From NCBI RefSeq assembly GCF_003113495.2, contig NZ_CP084506.1, positions 186,001 to 250,000 on the forward strand: 64,000 nt of DNA, read 5' to 3'. Source of the DNA: Edwardsiella tarda ATCC 15947 = NBRC 105688 (GTDB taxonomy: Bacteria; Pseudomonadota; Gammaproteobacteria; Enterobacterales; Enterobacteriaceae). This document shows positions 41,114 to 52,298 of the stretch, piece by piece; the stretch's first letter is position 1; the number at the start of each line of letters is the position of its first letter. The position numbers were made by a program, and so were the translations under genes. The notes below the pieces were generated by a model. It was not told the origin of the DNA. It ran no database searches and worked only from the letters and a program-made list of their open reading frames with translations.

Positions 41114-42430
41114 TTAGGCGGGTACGGCCAGGATGGGCGGCGCCAGATGGCGTGCTGGCAAACGCGCTAACGCCTCTTGGGTCACCAGGACGATACCTTG
41201 CGGACTACGGTGAAAATAGCGTGCATCTTGCTGTGCATCTTCACCAATCGTCAGGCCGTCGGGGAGACGGCAGCCGCGATCGATGACACAACGCCGTAGG
41301 CGACATCCCCGCCCGACATACACTTCGGGCATGAGGACGCTGGCCTCGATAGAGGACTCTGGCGACACCTCGACACGGGCGGAAAGGATCGAGTCCTGAA
41401 TATGGGCGCTATCGATGATACAGCCACCGCCGATCAGGGCATTTTCAACCTTATTCCCGATGTGGCGTGCCGACTGTTTGAAACGGGCGGGGGCCAGTTG
41501 GGCATGCTTACTGATGATTGGCCAGTTGGGATCGAAGGGATCCAGACGCGGTGGGGTGCTGATCAGATCGATATTGGCTTCCCAGTAGGCGTCCAGGGTA
41601 CCGACGTCGCGCCAGTAGGCCTCACCGTCGGCCGTAAATCCCATGCAGGAGCGGCCGAAGGGGTGGGCATAGGCGACGCCGGCGCGCACTGCCGCCGGGA
41701 TGATATCTTTACCGAAATCGAAGCTCGTCTGCGGATCGGTTTGCGCCTCATCGAGCGCTTGGTAGAGGTAATCGGCATTAAAAATATAGATCCCCATCGA
41801 GGCCAGTGAGCGTGTCGGGTCGCCAGGCATGGCGGGGGGATGCGCGGGTTTCTCTTCAAAACGGGTGATTTGGAATTGCTCATCGACGGCCATAACCCCG
41901 AAGGCATGCGCCTGCTCACGGGGAACTTCGATGCAGCCGACGGTGCACTGTGCGCCAGACTTTACGTGATCCAATAGCATTTGGGCGTAGTTCATCTTAT
42001 AAATATGATCGCCCGCTAAGATAACGACATATTCAGGACGATAGTGCTGCTGCATGATGGATTTATTCTGGTATACCGCGTCGGCCGTGCCTCGGTACCA
42101 GTGACCTTCTTCTAACTGCTGGCGGGCCGGGAGTAGGTCGATAAACTCATTGCGTTCGGAGTGCAGGAATGACCAACCATGTTGAATATGGCGCAGCAAC
42201 GAGTGAGCCTTATACTGGGTGATGACACCGACACGGCGCAGACCGGAATTAATACAGTTGGAGAGGGTAAAATCGATGATGCGGAAACGGCTACCAAAAT
42301 AGACGGCGGGTTTGGCTCGTCCATCGGTTAACCCATTAAGCCGAGTTCCTCGTCCGCCGGCTAATACCAGCGCCACTGTCCGTTGGGTTAACTGGCCGAT
42401 AAGTGCAATATCTGTCACGCTATGAGTCAT
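41114..42430 (-). CDS. Second glucose-1-phosphate adenylyltransferase (GlgC paralog)
   Basis: This is a full-length ADP-glucose pyrophosphorylase of 438 residues, distinct from the operon GlgC. It keeps LAGGRGTRLNGLT, the Lys in [23 protein letters not shown] and the Lys in FEEKPAHPPAMPGD, so it should be active. N-terminal and C-terminal ends differ (MTHSVTDIALIGQL start; tail RLPARHLAPPILAVPA). ATG 42430 was chosen, with GGACG before it; a longer frame to 42517 has no family match. E. coli lacks a second copy. It could form homotetramers with other effectors or mix with GlgC. Confidence 0.93.
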   Translation of the reverse strand: MTHSVTDIALIGQLTQRTVALVLAGGRGTRLNGLTDGRAKPAVYFGSRFRIIDFTLSNCINSGLRRVGVITQYKAHSLLRHIQHGWSFLHSERNEFIDLLPARQQLEEGHWYRGTADAVYQNKSIMQQHYRPEYVVILAGDHIYKMNYAQMLLDHVKSGAQCTVGCIEVPREQAHAFGVMAVDEQFQITRFEEKPAHPPAMPGDPTRSLASMGIYIFNADYLYQALDEAQTDPQTSFDFGKDIIPAAVRAGVAYAHPFGRSCMGFTADGEAYWRDVGTLDAYWEANIDLISTPPRLDPFDPNWPIISKHAQLAPARFKQSARHIGNKVENALIGGGCIIDSAHIQDSILSARVEVSPESSIEASVLMPEVYVGRGCRLRRCVIDRGCRLPDGLTIGEDAQQDARYFHRSPQGIVLVTQEALARLPARHLAPPILAVPA

Positions 42431-42904
42431 GGTCACGTCCTTATTTGACAAATCCCTATGCCCTCTTGCCCAGCGCAGGCAAGGAAAGGCGCGGATGATG
42501 CCGAGCACCCGCAGCAAAGGTTTAACTATTCGGTATCATAATGCTGAACAGTAATAACAATAGATATTATTGATATGATTGAAACCAATTAAATACTTAT
42601 TTAATACCAGGGTGATACGTTATTTATTCATGGCAACCACACGGTGTCGAATAATGTAATCTGACTCTTTTTCAAATTCAATGTGAGATTGCGGAGGCGG
42701 TCACGTGTAGGGGGTGTAATATGATGATGAATATTATGATTATACGGGTAACATACGACAAATAATGCGGGAAAATGAAAGTGGATATATATTGGTATTA
42801 ATTCATTTGGGATTGATTTATAAGGAAGAAAGTTTTTTCTTAGCAGAAAAAACAAAAACCGCCAGAAAATAATGGCCGCCATGCCAGCGGCCATTATTTT
42901 TTTT
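42431..42904. promoter_or_regulatory. AT-rich region between malQ and glgC2
   Basis: This 474-base gap is strikingly AT-rich next to its neighbours, with long A/T runs at 42520-42660 and 42720-42870. It must hold the leftward glgC2 promoter and the malQ terminator. No open frame has a ribosome site and family features. I could not fix the -10 and -35 boxes. Confidence 0.5.
42866..42900. terminator. Strong bidirectional terminator after malQ
   Basis: A 14-bp perfect stem, AAAATAATGGCCGC (42866-42879) with GCGGCCATTATTTT (42887-42900), has a 7-base loop. A/T ends give U tracts in both directions. It lies 5 bases from the malQ stop codon, so it ends the malPQ transcript and shields glgC2. Confidence 0.92.
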
Positions 42905-44998
42905 TCATCCGGCGGAAACGCGCCGTCGCCGCTTATCCAAATCCTTTATCAAGCGATTAATTTGTTCATTATTAAATATCTCCTCAATAGTCGCGCTAAG
43001 TTTGCGCCGCCAGTTGGGATATTCGTCGCAGGTGCCAGGCACGTTGACCGGCGAGGTCATGTTGAGCCAATCCTCGGGTTGGAGACCCAGGAGGGCGCTG
43101 GCACTATCGGCCACGTAACGCTGGACCCCACGGCTAAGACAGGGGGTCATCGTCATGCGTTCGGCATGGCGCCCGGTACGACGAGGCAGGCAGCCATAGT
43201 GGTGCAGACCGTCGAGCAAACCTTGCTTGGCCGCCGCCCGGTCCTGATAGAGCTCGGCGAGAACCTCGCGATCGGGATAGAGGCCGAGGCGCTCACCGAG
43301 GCGTAGATCGTCGGCCTGCCAGTAGCCATGCAGCGTCGGGAGATCGTGGGTGGTCACGGTCGCCATCGCCTGCACGTTATAGCTCTGCGGGGCGCGGAAG
43401 ATATGATCGCTATCGCGCTCGAAATACAACACCTTGTAGGAGTAGACACCGTACTCGCGCAGCTTGGCGATAATCTCGACCGGTACGGTTCCCAGATCTT
43501 CACCGATCACCATGCAACGGTTGCGCTGGCTCTCCAAGGCCAGGATCGCCAGGAGATCGTCGAGCGGATACTGCACATAGGCGCCCTCCGAGGCCGACTC
43601 GCCTTGGGGGATCCACCACAGGCGTAGCAGCGACATGACATGGTCGATGCGCAACGCACCACAGTGGCGCATGTTGGCACGTAACATCTCGATGAAGGGT
43701 TGATAGCCCAGGGCGTGCAGGGTATGGGGATCCATGGGCGGCAATCCCCAATTCTGCCCTAACGGGCCGAGGATATCGGGTGGAGCGCCGACGGAGGCCT
43801 GTAGGCAGTAGAGCTCCGGCTCGCTCCAGGTTTCGGCGCCACCTTGTGCCACACCGACCGCCAGATCGCGATATAGCCCGATAGGCATAGCGTGCTGGTT
43901 CGCCTGCTGATAACAGTCAGCCAATTGGCTATCGGCCAGCCACTGTAACCAGAGGAAAAAGGTAACCTCTTGCTGGTGTTGGCGACAGAATTGGGCAACC
44001 TCTGGACTGTCGGCCCGTCGTAAGGCGGGTGGCCATACCGGCCAGCCCCACATCTGCGCATCTTGGCTCTGGAGGTGATGATGCAGGGCATCGAAGGCTG
44101 CCTGGTGTTGTAGGCTGGTTCCTCCTCGCTGCACGAAGCGTTGAAAGGCCTGAGTGCGCGCATCGTTACCCTGTGCGTTGAAGGCTTGGAAGGCGAGGCG
44201 TAGCCCCTCCAGTTTCAGGGCGTAGACGGCGGGATAATCGACCCAGTCGCTCGCTCGTACCGCCGCCAGACGTTGGCGGGTTCCCTCATCCTGCCACCAG
44301 CGTTGAGCGGCCTCGCTATGCTGAAACTCCGCGACACGATTAACATCGATATAGATGATATTCAGCCAACGACGCGAAGAGGGGCTATAGGGACTAATAC
44401 TGTCGGGATTAGCCGGGTACAGCGCATGGATCGGATTTAAGCCGATAAAGGCACCGCCACGCTGGGCGATCTGACCGACCATCTGAGCGAGATCGCCGAA
44501 GTCACCGATCCCCCAGTTGCTCGCCGAGCGCAGGGTATAGAGTTGGACGCAGGCGCCCCAGAGCTTACGTCCGGTCAACAAGGCATCGGGCTCATGACAG
44601 CGAGTCGGCGTGATGATCAGTGGGCAATGCCACTGTCGCTCACCCTCACTCAGTTGCAGGCGATGATAGCCCAACGGCAGTTGAGGCGGCAGTACCAGCT
44701 GTTTGCGGCGTTTCAGCCGCCCTTGATGGGCGGGCTGCATCTCGTTTTCCAGGAACAGCGACCACTGGTAGTCTCCGCTCTGTTGCAGGGTGATGGTGGT
44801 GTTACCACCTTGACCGGCGACCAGTACGCTGGGCAATGGCCCCGAGTGAGGCACCGGCGCAGGCATCGCATCGAGTAGGCGCTGCTTGGTCTGTGCGCTG
44901 ATGGCCTGGCTACGACCATGGGCGTTGATGTAGCTGCTGGCAATCCCGGCCTTGGATGCCCGCTGTTCCAGAGTGGTTTGCGTCGGTGCGCGTTGCAT
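42905..44998 (-). CDS. malQ: 4-alpha-glucanotransferase (amylomaltase) MalQ
   Basis: This GH77 enzyme disproportionates maltodextrins, releasing glucose and making longer chains for MalP. The nucleophile Asp is in ALRIDHVMSLLRLWWIP, the acid Glu in VIGEDLGTVP, and the third Asp in VTTHDLPTLHGYW. The N-terminal region (about 1-140) is the extra domain of the enteric type. Length is 697 residues (E. coli 694). It starts 9 bases after malP and forms malPQ with it. Confidence 0.96.
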   Translation of the reverse strand: MQRAPTQTTLEQRASKAGIASSYINAHGRSQAISAQTKQRLLDAMPAPVPHSGPLPSVLVAGQGGNTTITLQQSGDYQWSLFLENEMQPAHQGRLKRRKQLVLPPQLPLGYHRLQLSEGERQWHCPLIITPTRCHEPDALLTGRKLWGACVQLYTLRSASNWGIGDFGDLAQMVGQIAQRGGAFIGLNPIHALYPANPDSISPYSPSSRRWLNIIYIDVNRVAEFQHSEAAQRWWQDEGTRQRLAAVRASDWVDYPAVYALKLEGLRLAFQAFNAQGNDARTQAFQRFVQRGGTSLQHQAAFDALHHHLQSQDAQMWGWPVWPPALRRADSPEVAQFCRQHQQEVTFFLWLQWLADSQLADCYQQANQHAMPIGLYRDLAVGVAQGGAETWSEPELYCLQASVGAPPDILGPLGQNWGLPPMDPHTLHALGYQPFIEMLRANMRHCGALRIDHVMSLLRLWWIPQGESASEGAYVQYPLDDLLAILALESQRNRCMVIGEDLGTVPVEIIAKLREYGVYSYKVLYFERDSDHIFRAPQSYNVQAMATVTTHDLPTLHGYWQADDLRLGERLGLYPDREVLAELYQDRAAAKQGLLDGLHHYGCLPRRTGRHAERMTMTPCLSRGVQRYVADSASALLGLQPEDWLNMTSPVNVPGTCDEYPNWRRKLSATIEEIFNNEQINRLIKDLDKRRRRVSAG

Positions 44999-45007
44999 GG
45001 CGACTCC

Positions 45008-47413
45008 TTAACGCTGGCGTTGCCAGATGCGTTGCTGATAGTCGCGGATAGCCCGATCGGCGCTAAACATGCCGACTCGCGCGGTATTAAGGATGGTCTT
45101 CTCCGTCCATGCCTCGCTATCGCGATAGAGGGTATCCACCTTGGCTTGTGCCTGACAGTAGTCGGCGAAGTCGGCCAGCACTAGATAGGGATCGCCGCCT
45201 TGTAGCAAGCTGTGCAGCATCATGTCGAAGGCGTGACGATCGCCCTGGCTATAGTGACCGGAGCCGAGCTCGTCGATGATGGCCTTCAGCCGCTTATCCT
45301 GGCGATAGATTTTTTGTGGCTGGTAGCCGGCGGCGAGGGTGGCTTTTACCTCTGCCACCGTCTGGCCGAAGATGAAGATGTTGTCGGTTCCGACCTGCTC
45401 GGCGATCTCGACGTTAGCACCATCTAGCGTACCGACGGTCAGTGCGCCATTGAGGGCCAGCTTCATGTTGCCGGTACCCGAGGCCTCTTTGCCGGCGGTG
45501 GAGATTTGCTCGGAGACATCGGCGGCCGGGATCATCATCTCCGCGAGAGAGACGCGATAATCTGGCAGGAAGGCGACCTGGAGGCGATCCTTGACGCGGG
45601 GATCATGGTTGATCACCTCGGCCACACGATTGATCGCGTAGATGATGTTTTTCGCCAGGTAGTAGCCTGGAGCAGCCTTGGCGCCGAACAGGAAGAGACG
45701 CGGTACGCGATCGGCGTTGGGATTGGCGCGCAGCTCATGGTACAGCGCCAGGATATGCAGCAGGTTGAGATGCTGGCGTTTGTATTCATGCAGACGTTTG
45801 ATCTGGACGTCGAAGATGGCGTCGGTATTCAGGATCAAGCCTTGAGTCTGTTTCACATAGCGTGCCAAGGCCGCTTTGTTCTGTTGTTTGATCTGGCGAT
45901 ATTCCTCACGGAACCCGGCCTGTGTGGCATAAGGCTCCAGCCCACGTAGCGCATCTAAATCGTTAGCCCATTCGCGTTGCAAGGTGCGATCGATCAGCCC
46001 GGCGAGCGCGGGGTTGCACTGCTTCAGCCAACGCCGTGGCGTGATCCCGTTGGTGACATTGTGGAACTTCTCTGGCCACAGCTGATAGTACTCGGGGAAC
46101 AGATCGCTCTTAACCAGGTCAGAGTGCAACTGGGCGACCCCGTTGACGGCAAACCCTGCGACGACGCACAGGTTAGCCATGCGGACCTGCTTGTCATGGA
46201 TGATGGCGATGCGTTGCCAGAGCGCCTTATCACCCGGCCAGCGTTGTTCGACGACCTGCTGGAAGCGCTGATTGATCTGGCGAATGATGTCGTGATGACG
46301 TGGCAGCAGGCTACGCACCAGGCTTTCGCTCCAGCACTCCAGCGCCTCTGGCATCAGGGTATGGTTGGTGTAGGCGAAGGTTTGGCGGGTGATATCCCAG
46401 GCGCGCTCCCAGGTCATGCCATGCTCATCGAGGAGAATACGCATCAACTCGGGAATGGCGATGGTGGGGTGGGTATCGTTGAGCTGAATGACCTCATGTT
46501 GAGGTAACGCGTCGAGTTTCCGTCCGGCCAAGTGATGGCGGCGGAGGATATCGGCCAGCGAACAGGCGCAATGGAAGTATTGCTGCATCAGGCGTAGGCG
46601 CTTGCCGGCTTGGTGGTTATCGTTCGGGTAGAGAACCTTCGTCAACTTGGCGGCGTCGATGCCTTGACGCTCGGCACGCAGGAACTGCCCGCGATCGAAA
46701 CTATCGAGATCGAAAGGATGATCATGGCAGGCGACCCAGAGGCGTAACGGTTGACTAATACCATTGCGATAGCCGATAACGGGAAGATCACGTGCCACAC
46801 CGCGTAAGGTCAGGGCCGGTTGCCAGCGCACTGTCCCGTTTTCACGCAGAAGTTTGCCGCCTACGTTGACCTGGACATCCAACGCCCGGTTTTGACGCAT
46901 CCAGGGGTACTCATCGCGTCCCCACGCATCCGGACTTTCCTGTTGGTGGCTGTCGCTGAAGGATTGGCGGAACAGACCATATTGGTAGCACAGCCCATAA
47001 CCGATAGCGGGTTGCTTGACGCAGGCCATGGCATCGAGGAAGCATGCCGCCAGACGACCCAATCCACCGTTACCCAGCGCCGGATCGACCTCTTGTTCTA
47101 GCAGGTCGCTGAGCTGTATGTCGTATTGCCCCAGAGCCTGCGCTACGGCATCGTGCCACTCCAGGTTGAGCAGGTTGTTACCGGTGAGACGGCCAATGAG
47201 AAACTCCATGGACAGGTAGTTCACATGGCGTTGCTCCTCCGTCACGACAGGGGCGGGCTGAGTCGTCGCGGCGAGTTGCTCGGCACAGGCGTGACTGACC
47301 GCCTGCCACCACTGACGAGCGTTCATCTGCTGTATATTTTCCAGGCCCAATCCTTGCCAGTGGCGGGTCAGTGCCGCGTGGAAGGCGGCTTGATCGAACG
47401 GGGTATACGACAT
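45008..47413 (-). CDS. malP: Maltodextrin phosphorylase MalP
   Basis: This is a PLP-dependent phosphorylase for linear maltodextrins. The PLP motif is [39 protein letters not shown] and [19 protein letters not shown] are family marks. It is shorter at the N-terminus than GlgP, as expected for MalP. ATG 47413 gives [15 protein letters not shown] and 801 residues (E. coli 797); an upstream frame to 47428 adds five residues. It is divergent from malT and the first gene of malPQ. Confidence 0.96.
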   Translation of the reverse strand: MSYTPFDQAAFHAALTRHWQGLGLENIQQMNARQWWQAVSHACAEQLAATTQPAPVVTEEQRHVNYLSMEFLIGRLTGNNLLNLEWHDAVAQALGQYDIQLSDLLEQEVDPALGNGGLGRLAACFLDAMACVKQPAIGYGLCYQYGLFRQSFSDSHQQESPDAWGRDEYPWMRQNRALDVQVNVGGKLLRENGTVRWQPALTLRGVARDLPVIGYRNGISQPLRLWVACHDHPFDLDSFDRGQFLRAERQGIDAAKLTKVLYPNDNHQAGKRLRLMQQYFHCACSLADILRRHHLAGRKLDALPQHEVIQLNDTHPTIAIPELMRILLDEHGMTWERAWDITRQTFAYTNHTLMPEALECWSESLVRSLLPRHHDIIRQINQRFQQVVEQRWPGDKALWQRIAIIHDKQVRMANLCVVAGFAVNGVAQLHSDLVKSDLFPEYYQLWPEKFHNVTNGITPRRWLKQCNPALAGLIDRTLQREWANDLDALRGLEPYATQAGFREEYRQIKQQNKAALARYVKQTQGLILNTDAIFDVQIKRLHEYKRQHLNLLHILALYHELRANPNADRVPRLFLFGAKAAPGYYLAKNIIYAINRVAEVINHDPRVKDRLQVAFLPDYRVSLAEMMIPAADVSEQISTAGKEASGTGNMKLALNGALTVGTLDGANVEIAEQVGTDNIFIFGQTVAEVKATLAAGYQPQKIYRQDKRLKAIIDELGSGHYSQGDRHAFDMMLHSLLQGGDPYLVLADFADYCQAQAKVDTLYRDSEAWTEKTILNTARVGMFSADRAIRDYQQRIWQRQR

Positions 47414-47489
47414 AGGCGTCTCTCTCAATGCGTCAAAATTGAAGTATTAGGCATGATTCACATCCTGACGATCCCATGGGGTGAAAACA

Positions 47490-47521
47490 TCCTCCCGTCG
47501 TGACCTGCTCAGGGGAGGAGT
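47490..47521. promoter_or_regulatory. MalT boxes upstream of malPQ
   Basis: GGGGAGGAGT at 47512-47521 matches 9 of 10 positions of the MalT box GGGGAKGAGG. On the other strand CGGGAGGATG (about 47489-47498) matches 8 of 10, and a weaker GGATG core lies at 47461-47465. Clustered boxes of mixed orientation are normal for MalT promoters. They lie 50-110 bases upstream of malP. Confidence 0.6.
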
Positions 47522-47540
47522 CTTAGGGCGTAGTCTGAAC

Positions 47541-47555
47541 TGTGATCCGTGCCAC
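47541..47555. promoter_or_regulatory. Possible CRP site between malP and malT
   Basis: AACTGTGATCCGTGCCACG contains a good left half-site TGTGA (47541-47545) and a degenerate right half. The place suits CRP control of malT or malPQ, known in E. coli, but one half is weak. Confidence 0.35.
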
Positions 47556-47878
47556 GCCTGCTACGCCGAGGATGGCACCCCTCGTCGCAACGAGCGCGTA
47601 TTTATGACGTACAAATGGGATGTATTAGTGGCGATTGAGGCGCTAATTGCATGGACTCGCCGAAAAATGTGATCAGTAGCAACTTCCTGCGATCGGGTAC
47701 CGAACCTCGGTTGCAATAGTGCGCACATTGTCAGACCTTAAAGAGCAGTCATTAATTACGAAGCGTAAAATAAATAGGCGCGTAGTAGCGATTTCTGGGG
47801 CAGGATGGCACCTGCGCTACCTTGTTCGGCACGGGCCGAACTGGTGTAGAGGTGGTATCAGAATAGGGGCTGGCGATC

Positions 47879-50593
47879 ATGCTGATTCCGTCAAAATTGA
47901 GCCGTCCAGCACGGCTACAAACTACGGTAGTACGGGAACAATTACTCACTCGCTTAGACGCGGCGCGTAATTACCGCTTGGTATTAGTGAACGGCCCGGC
48001 GGGTTATGGTAAGACGACACTGATGGCGCAGTGGGCGCAGGAGAAGGCGCATCTGGGGTGGTATTCGCTGGATGAGAGCGATAATCAGCCGGAGCGTTTC
48101 GCCCACTATTTGATCGCCGCAATACAGCAGGCGACCGGCGGTCAGTGCGCCAAAAGCGAGGCGATGAGTCAGAAGCATCAATACGCCACGTTGTCCGCGT
48201 TATTCGCCCAGCTGTTTATCGAGTTGGCCGATTGGCCGACACCGCTTTACTTGGTGATCGACGACTACCATCTCATCTCTCATCCACAAGTGCATGAGGC
48301 AATGCGCTTTTTCCTTCGCCATCAGCCCGATAACCTAACATTGTGTCTGATGTCACGCACCCTGCCGCCGTTAGGCATCGCGAACCTACGGGTGCGGGAG
48401 CAGCTGTTGGAAATTAACACGCGTCAGCTGGCGTTTAACCACCTGGAGGCTGGCCAGTTTTTCCATCAGCGCCTCAATACGCCCCTGGCCGATGACGAGA
48501 TGTATGCGTTGTGCGATGAGGTCGAAGGCTGGCCGACGGCGTTACAGTTGATCGCCCTATCGGCGCGTCAATCTTCGGCGCAGGCGCAGGCATCAGCCCG
48601 TCGTCTGGCTCGCATCAATGCGACGCATCTGGCCGACTATCTGGCCGATGAGGTTTTGGATCGGGTCGATGACGATACCCGTCGCTTCCTGCTGTGCTGC
48701 TCGGTGCTACGTTCGATGAACGATGCCCTGATCTGTGCCTTGACGGGCGAGGAGGAGGGGCAGCAACGCCTGGAAGAGCTAGAGCGGCAAGGGTTGTTTA
48801 TCCACCGCATGGATGGTGAGGGCGAGTGGTTCTGTTTTCATCCGCTGTTCGCCCATTTCTTGCGTAATCGTTGCCAGCGCGAGATGGCGACGGCGCTGCC
48901 TCAGCTACATCGCCGTGCGGCGCAAGGGTGGTTGAGCCAAGGATTCCCGGCCGAGGCGATTCATCACGCTCAGGCGGCCGGCGACATGGCGCTGTTGTGC
49001 GATATTCTGTTGCAGCATGCTTGGAGTTTATTCCACCAATGTGAGCTGGCGTTGCTCGAGTCCTGCCTGAATACACTGCCTTATGACGCCTTGATCCAAC
49101 ATCCTAGTTTGGCGTTGTTGCAAGCCTGGTTAGCACAGAGTCAGCATCGTTATAGTGAGGTGAATACCCTGCTGGCGCGCGCCGAGCAGGAGATGGCGCT
49201 GCGCCAGATTACGCTGGATGCGGCGCTGCATGCCGAGTTTAATGCCTTGCGTGCTCAAGTGGCGATCAACGATGGTCGGCCGGATGATGCCGAGCGCTTG
49301 GCGACGGAGGCGTTGCGTCATCTACCGATCGGTAGCTACTACAGTCGTATCGTCAGTAGCTCTGTCTTGGGTGAGGTATTGCATTGTAAGGGCATGCTGG
49401 CGCGGGCCTTACCGATGATGCAGCAGACCGAGCAGGTGGCCCGTCGTCATCAAGCCTATCATTATGCGCTCTGGGCCCTGTTGCAGCAGAGTGAGATCCT
49501 GATTGCCCAAGGCTTCTTGCAGGCGGCCTACGAGACCCAGGATAAGGCGTTTGAACTGGTCGAGGAACAGCACCTGCAACAGCTCCCGATGCACGAGTTC
49601 CTATTGCGTATCCGCGCCCAAGTACTGTGGTCATGGATGCGGCTGGATGACGCCGAGCGCGCGGCGCGTGAGGGGTTGGCGGTGTTGGCAAATTTTGAGC
49701 CGCAGCAGCAGTTACAGTGCCTGGCGCTCCTGGCTAAGTGCTCGCTGGCGCGGGGCGATTTGGATAATGCTGGGCAGCATCTACGCCGTTGTGAGGCGTT
49801 GTTGCAGTCGGGTAACTACCATAGCGACTGGTTGGTGAATGCCGATAAGGCGCGGGTGATCTACTGGCAGATCACCGGTGATCGTCAGGCTGCGGGTAAC
49901 TGGCTATTACAGGCGGTGCGTCCGGCGGCGCCGGATAATCACTTCCTCCAGGGGCAGTGGCGCAATATCGCCCGCGTACAGATCATGCTGGGGCAGTATG
50001 AGGAGGCGCAAGCGGTTCTGGAGGCGTTGAACGGTGCGGCGCGTCGTCTGCGATTGGTGAGCGATCTGAACCGTAACCTGTTGCTGAGTAACTTGTTGTA
50101 TTGGCATATGGATCGGAAGAGCGAGGCGTTGCGGGTACTGATGGAGGCGCTGAGCCTGGCCAACCGCACCGGCTTTGTCAGCCACTTTGTCATCGAGGGT
50201 GAGGTGATGGCTCAACAGTTGCGCCAACTGTTACAGCTCAATACCCTGCCGGAGTTGGAGGTACATCGCGCGCAACGTATCCTGCGCGACATTAACCAGC
50301 ATCATCGGCATAAATTCGCGCATTTCGACGAGAAATTCGTCGAGCGGTTGTTGAATCACCCTCAGGTGCCGGAGCTGATCCGCACCAGCCCCTTGACCCA
50401 GCGTGAATGGCAGGTATTGGGGCTGATCTATTCCGGGTACAGTAACGAGCAGATCGCCGACGAGTTAGCGGTCGCCGCCACCACCATCAAGACCCATATT
50501 CGGAATCTGTATCAGAAGCTGGGGGTAACGCACCGCCAAGAGGCGGTACGTCAGGCGCAGGACATCATGCGCCTGATGGGGTACGGGGTGTGA
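47879..50593 (+). CDS. malT: Maltose regulon activator MalT
   Basis: This is a STAND-family ATP-dependent activator switched on by maltotriose. Walker A GPAGYGKT is at residues 39-46 within [13 protein letters not shown]...[18 protein letters not shown]; a long TPR-like sensor follows, and the LuxR-type helix-turn-helix is at the C-terminus ([20 protein letters not shown] and [16 protein letters not shown]). Length is 904 residues (E. coli 901). It is transcribed away from malPQ, its targets. No malEFG, malK or lamB lie in the window. Confidence 0.97.
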   Translation: MLIPSKLSRPARLQTTVVREQLLTRLDAARNYRLVLVNGPAGYGKTTLMAQWAQEKAHLGWYSLDESDNQPERFAHYLIAAIQQATGGQCAKSEAMSQKHQYATLSALFAQLFIELADWPTPLYLVIDDYHLISHPQVHEAMRFFLRHQPDNLTLCLMSRTLPPLGIANLRVREQLLEINTRQLAFNHLEAGQFFHQRLNTPLADDEMYALCDEVEGWPTALQLIALSARQSSAQAQASARRLARINATHLADYLADEVLDRVDDDTRRFLLCCSVLRSMNDALICALTGEEEGQQRLEELERQGLFIHRMDGEGEWFCFHPLFAHFLRNRCQREMATALPQLHRRAAQGWLSQGFPAEAIHHAQAAGDMALLCDILLQHAWSLFHQCELALLESCLNTLPYDALIQHPSLALLQAWLAQSQHRYSEVNTLLARAEQEMALRQITLDAALHAEFNALRAQVAINDGRPDDAERLATEALRHLPIGSYYSRIVSSSVLGEVLHCKGMLARALPMMQQTEQVARRHQAYHYALWALLQQSEILIAQGFLQAAYETQDKAFELVEEQHLQQLPMHEFLLRIRAQVLWSWMRLDDAERAAREGLAVLANFEPQQQLQCLALLAKCSLARGDLDNAGQHLRRCEALLQSGNYHSDWLVNADKARVIYWQITGDRQAAGNWLLQAVRPAAPDNHFLQGQWRNIARVQIMLGQYEEAQAVLEALNGAARRLRLVSDLNRNLLLSNLLYWHMDRKSEALRVLMEALSLANRTGFVSHFVIEGEVMAQQLRQLLQLNTLPELEVHRAQRILRDINQHHRHKFAHFDEKFVERLLNHPQVPELIRTSPLTQREWQVLGLIYSGYSNEQIADELAVAATTIKTHIRNLYQKLGVTHRQEAVRQAQDIMRLMGYGV

Positions 50594-50600
50594 GCCGCTA

Positions 50601-51215
50601 TTAGCGCCAGATCAGCAGGACACAGGCGGCGGTGAGGGCGCCCATCGCGAGATTGAAGGCGAACCAAGCATGCCGGCTTTGCAGTAAGCGGCCAATCAGT
50701 GTGCCGAAGCCGAGCCATAGGATACCGGCGATGAGATTGATCAGCACCATCGCCAGGCTGATGAGCGCTACCGTCGTCGGATAGTCGCTGCCGGGTAGGG
50801 TAAAGCTGGTTACGGCGCCCAGCGTCATCAGCCAGGCTTTGGGGTTAAGGAATTGCAGTAACCACCCCTGATGCCAACGGATGGCTCGCGGAGCGAGTGT
50901 CGCCTCCGACGCGGTGGGCGTCAGGCGAGTATAGCGTGAGGTGGCCACCTTCCAGGCGATATACAGCAGATAGAGGCTGCCGAGCCCTTTGAGTAGGGTA
51001 TGCAGCGTCGGGTAGAGTAACAGCAGGCCGCCGATGCCGAAGGCGACCAGCAACAGCAGAGTCTGCATGCCCAGGATGATGCCCAACATTAATGGCCAGG
51101 AGGATCGCCAACCGAGGTTGGCACCGGAGGTGGTCAGCAGCATGTTGTTGGGGCCCGGCGTGATCGCCGCCACCCAGAGGAATCCGACTAGAGAGAGGAA
51201 CAGGGTGCTGTCCAT
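50601..51215 (-). CDS. LysE/RhtB-family amino-acid exporter
   Basis: This is a 204-residue membrane protein with about six hydrophobic segments and the LysE signature WVAAITPGPNNMLLTTSGANLGWR near the N-terminus, then LGILLGMQ-like MLGIILGMQTLLLL. The family exports amino acids such as lysine, threonine, homoserine or cysteine precursors; LQFLNPKAWLMTLGAV resembles the EamB/YfiK branch, but the substrate cannot be set by sequence. ATG 51215 was chosen over 51233, since GGAG stands 10 bases before it. It converges on malT with a 7-base gap and is not at this place in E. coli. Confidence 0.88.
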   Translation of the reverse strand: MDSTLFLSLVGFLWVAAITPGPNNMLLTTSGANLGWRSSWPLMLGIILGMQTLLLLVAFGIGGLLLLYPTLHTLLKGLGSLYLLYIAWKVATSRYTRLTPTASEATLAPRAIRWHQGWLLQFLNPKAWLMTLGAVTSFTLPGSDYPTTVALISLAMVLINLIAGILWLGFGTLIGRLLQSRHAWFAFNLAMGALTAACVLLIWR

Positions 51216-51314
51216 GCCGATTAGGCTCCGCATCGTAGGGAAAGAGATGTTTTGACCCTAACAGTGTGCTATTGATGATACAACGCGTCCTTCGATGAAT
51301 TTTCTTCAGCTACC

Positions 51315-52298
51315 ATGAGCGTCACGCCATTTTCACCCGCGCCTCTGCTGCGCAACCCGCATCTTCAGACACTATTGCCGCGTCTGTTACGTCGCCGCGT
51401 GGCATTGACGCCGACCTGGCAACGGCTCACCTTACCGGACGGCGACTTTATCGATCTGGCCTGGAGCGAGGCGCCGCTTGCCGCACGCCATAAGCCGCGG
51501 GTGGTGCTCTTTCACGGATTAGAGGGTGGTTTTTATAGTCCCTATGCTCATGGTCTGCTGCAGGCGTGTCGTGCGGCGGGATGGTTAGCGGTGGTGATGC
51601 ATTTTCGCGGCTGTAGTGGTGAGCCTAACTTGCTGCCACGTTTTTATCATTCGGGCAAGACCGGCGATGCGCGTTTCTTCCTCGCATGGTTACGCCGAAC
51701 GCTGGGTGAGGTACCGACGGCGGCGGTCGGCGTCTCTCTCGGGGGGAATATGTTGGCCTGCTATTTGGCGGAGGAGGGATCGCAAGCGCCGTTGACGGCG
51801 GCGGTGCTGGTCTCGGCGCCGTTACAGTTGGCGGCCTGTGCGGCGCACTTGGAGAGTGGGGCGGGGCGTTTTTATCAACGTTACCTGTTACATGAGCTCA
51901 AGCGCAGCGCGTTGCGTAAACAGCGCTGTTATCCCCAGTTACGAGCGCTCGATCCGCAGCAGATCCGGCGGTTGCGTCGGTTGCGTGAGTTTGACGAGCA
52001 GATTACGGCGCCGCTGCATGGTTTCGCCGGCACGGATGATTATTATCGGCGTTGTAGCGCGTTGCCGCGTCTGGCTGCGATTCGCCAGCCGTTGTTGATC
52101 TTGCAAGCGCGTGACGATCCTTTCATGACGGCGGCGGTGATCCCGGACAGGGCACGGCTACCGTCTAATATCGACTATCAGCTCACCGAGTTCGGTGGAC
52201 ACGTCGGCTTTATCAACGGCACGCTACGGCGCCCGTCCCTGTGGTTAGAGCAGCGTATTCCCGAATGGTTAGCCTGTTATTTGGAGTCAATGACGTGA
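51315..52298 (+). CDS. yheT: Alpha/beta hydrolase YheT
   Basis: This is a hydrolase of the UPF0017/ABHD type, of unknown substrate. It has [30 protein letters not shown], the nucleophile elbow [13 protein letters not shown] and a late His in [11 protein letters not shown], giving a full Ser-Asp-His set. [16 protein letters not shown] at the N-terminus is the family start. Length is 327 residues (E. coli 340). Its stop overlaps the yheU start, as in E. coli. Confidence 0.94.
   Translation: MSVTPFSPAPLLRNPHLQTLLPRLLRRRVALTPTWQRLTLPDGDFIDLAWSEAPLAARHKPRVVLFHGLEGGFYSPYAHGLLQACRAAGWLAVVMHFRGCSGEPNLLPRFYHSGKTGDARFFLAWLRRTLGEVPTAAVGVSLGGNMLACYLAEEGSQAPLTAAVLVSAPLQLAACAAHLESGAGRFYQRYLLHELKRSALRKQRCYPQLRALDPQQIRRLRRLREFDEQITAPLHGFAGTDDYYRRCSALPRLAAIRQPLLILQARDDPFMTAAVIPDRARLPSNIDYQLTEFGGHVGFINGTLRRPSLWLEQRIPEWLACYLESMT

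Larger units (their letters stand above)
47414..47878. promoter_or_regulatory. malP-malT divergent control region
   Basis: This 465-base gap should carry the MalT-dependent malPQ promoter near malP and the malT promoter on the other side. MalT-box-like and CRP-like sites cluster at 47460-47560. A 63-codon open frame at 47481-47672 crosses these sites and has no family look, so I treat it as chance. Confidence 0.55.

Noticed and set aside
47481..47672. 63-codon frame between malP and malT
   Set aside because: It crosses MalT and CRP-like sites, and has no ribosome site or recognisable domain.
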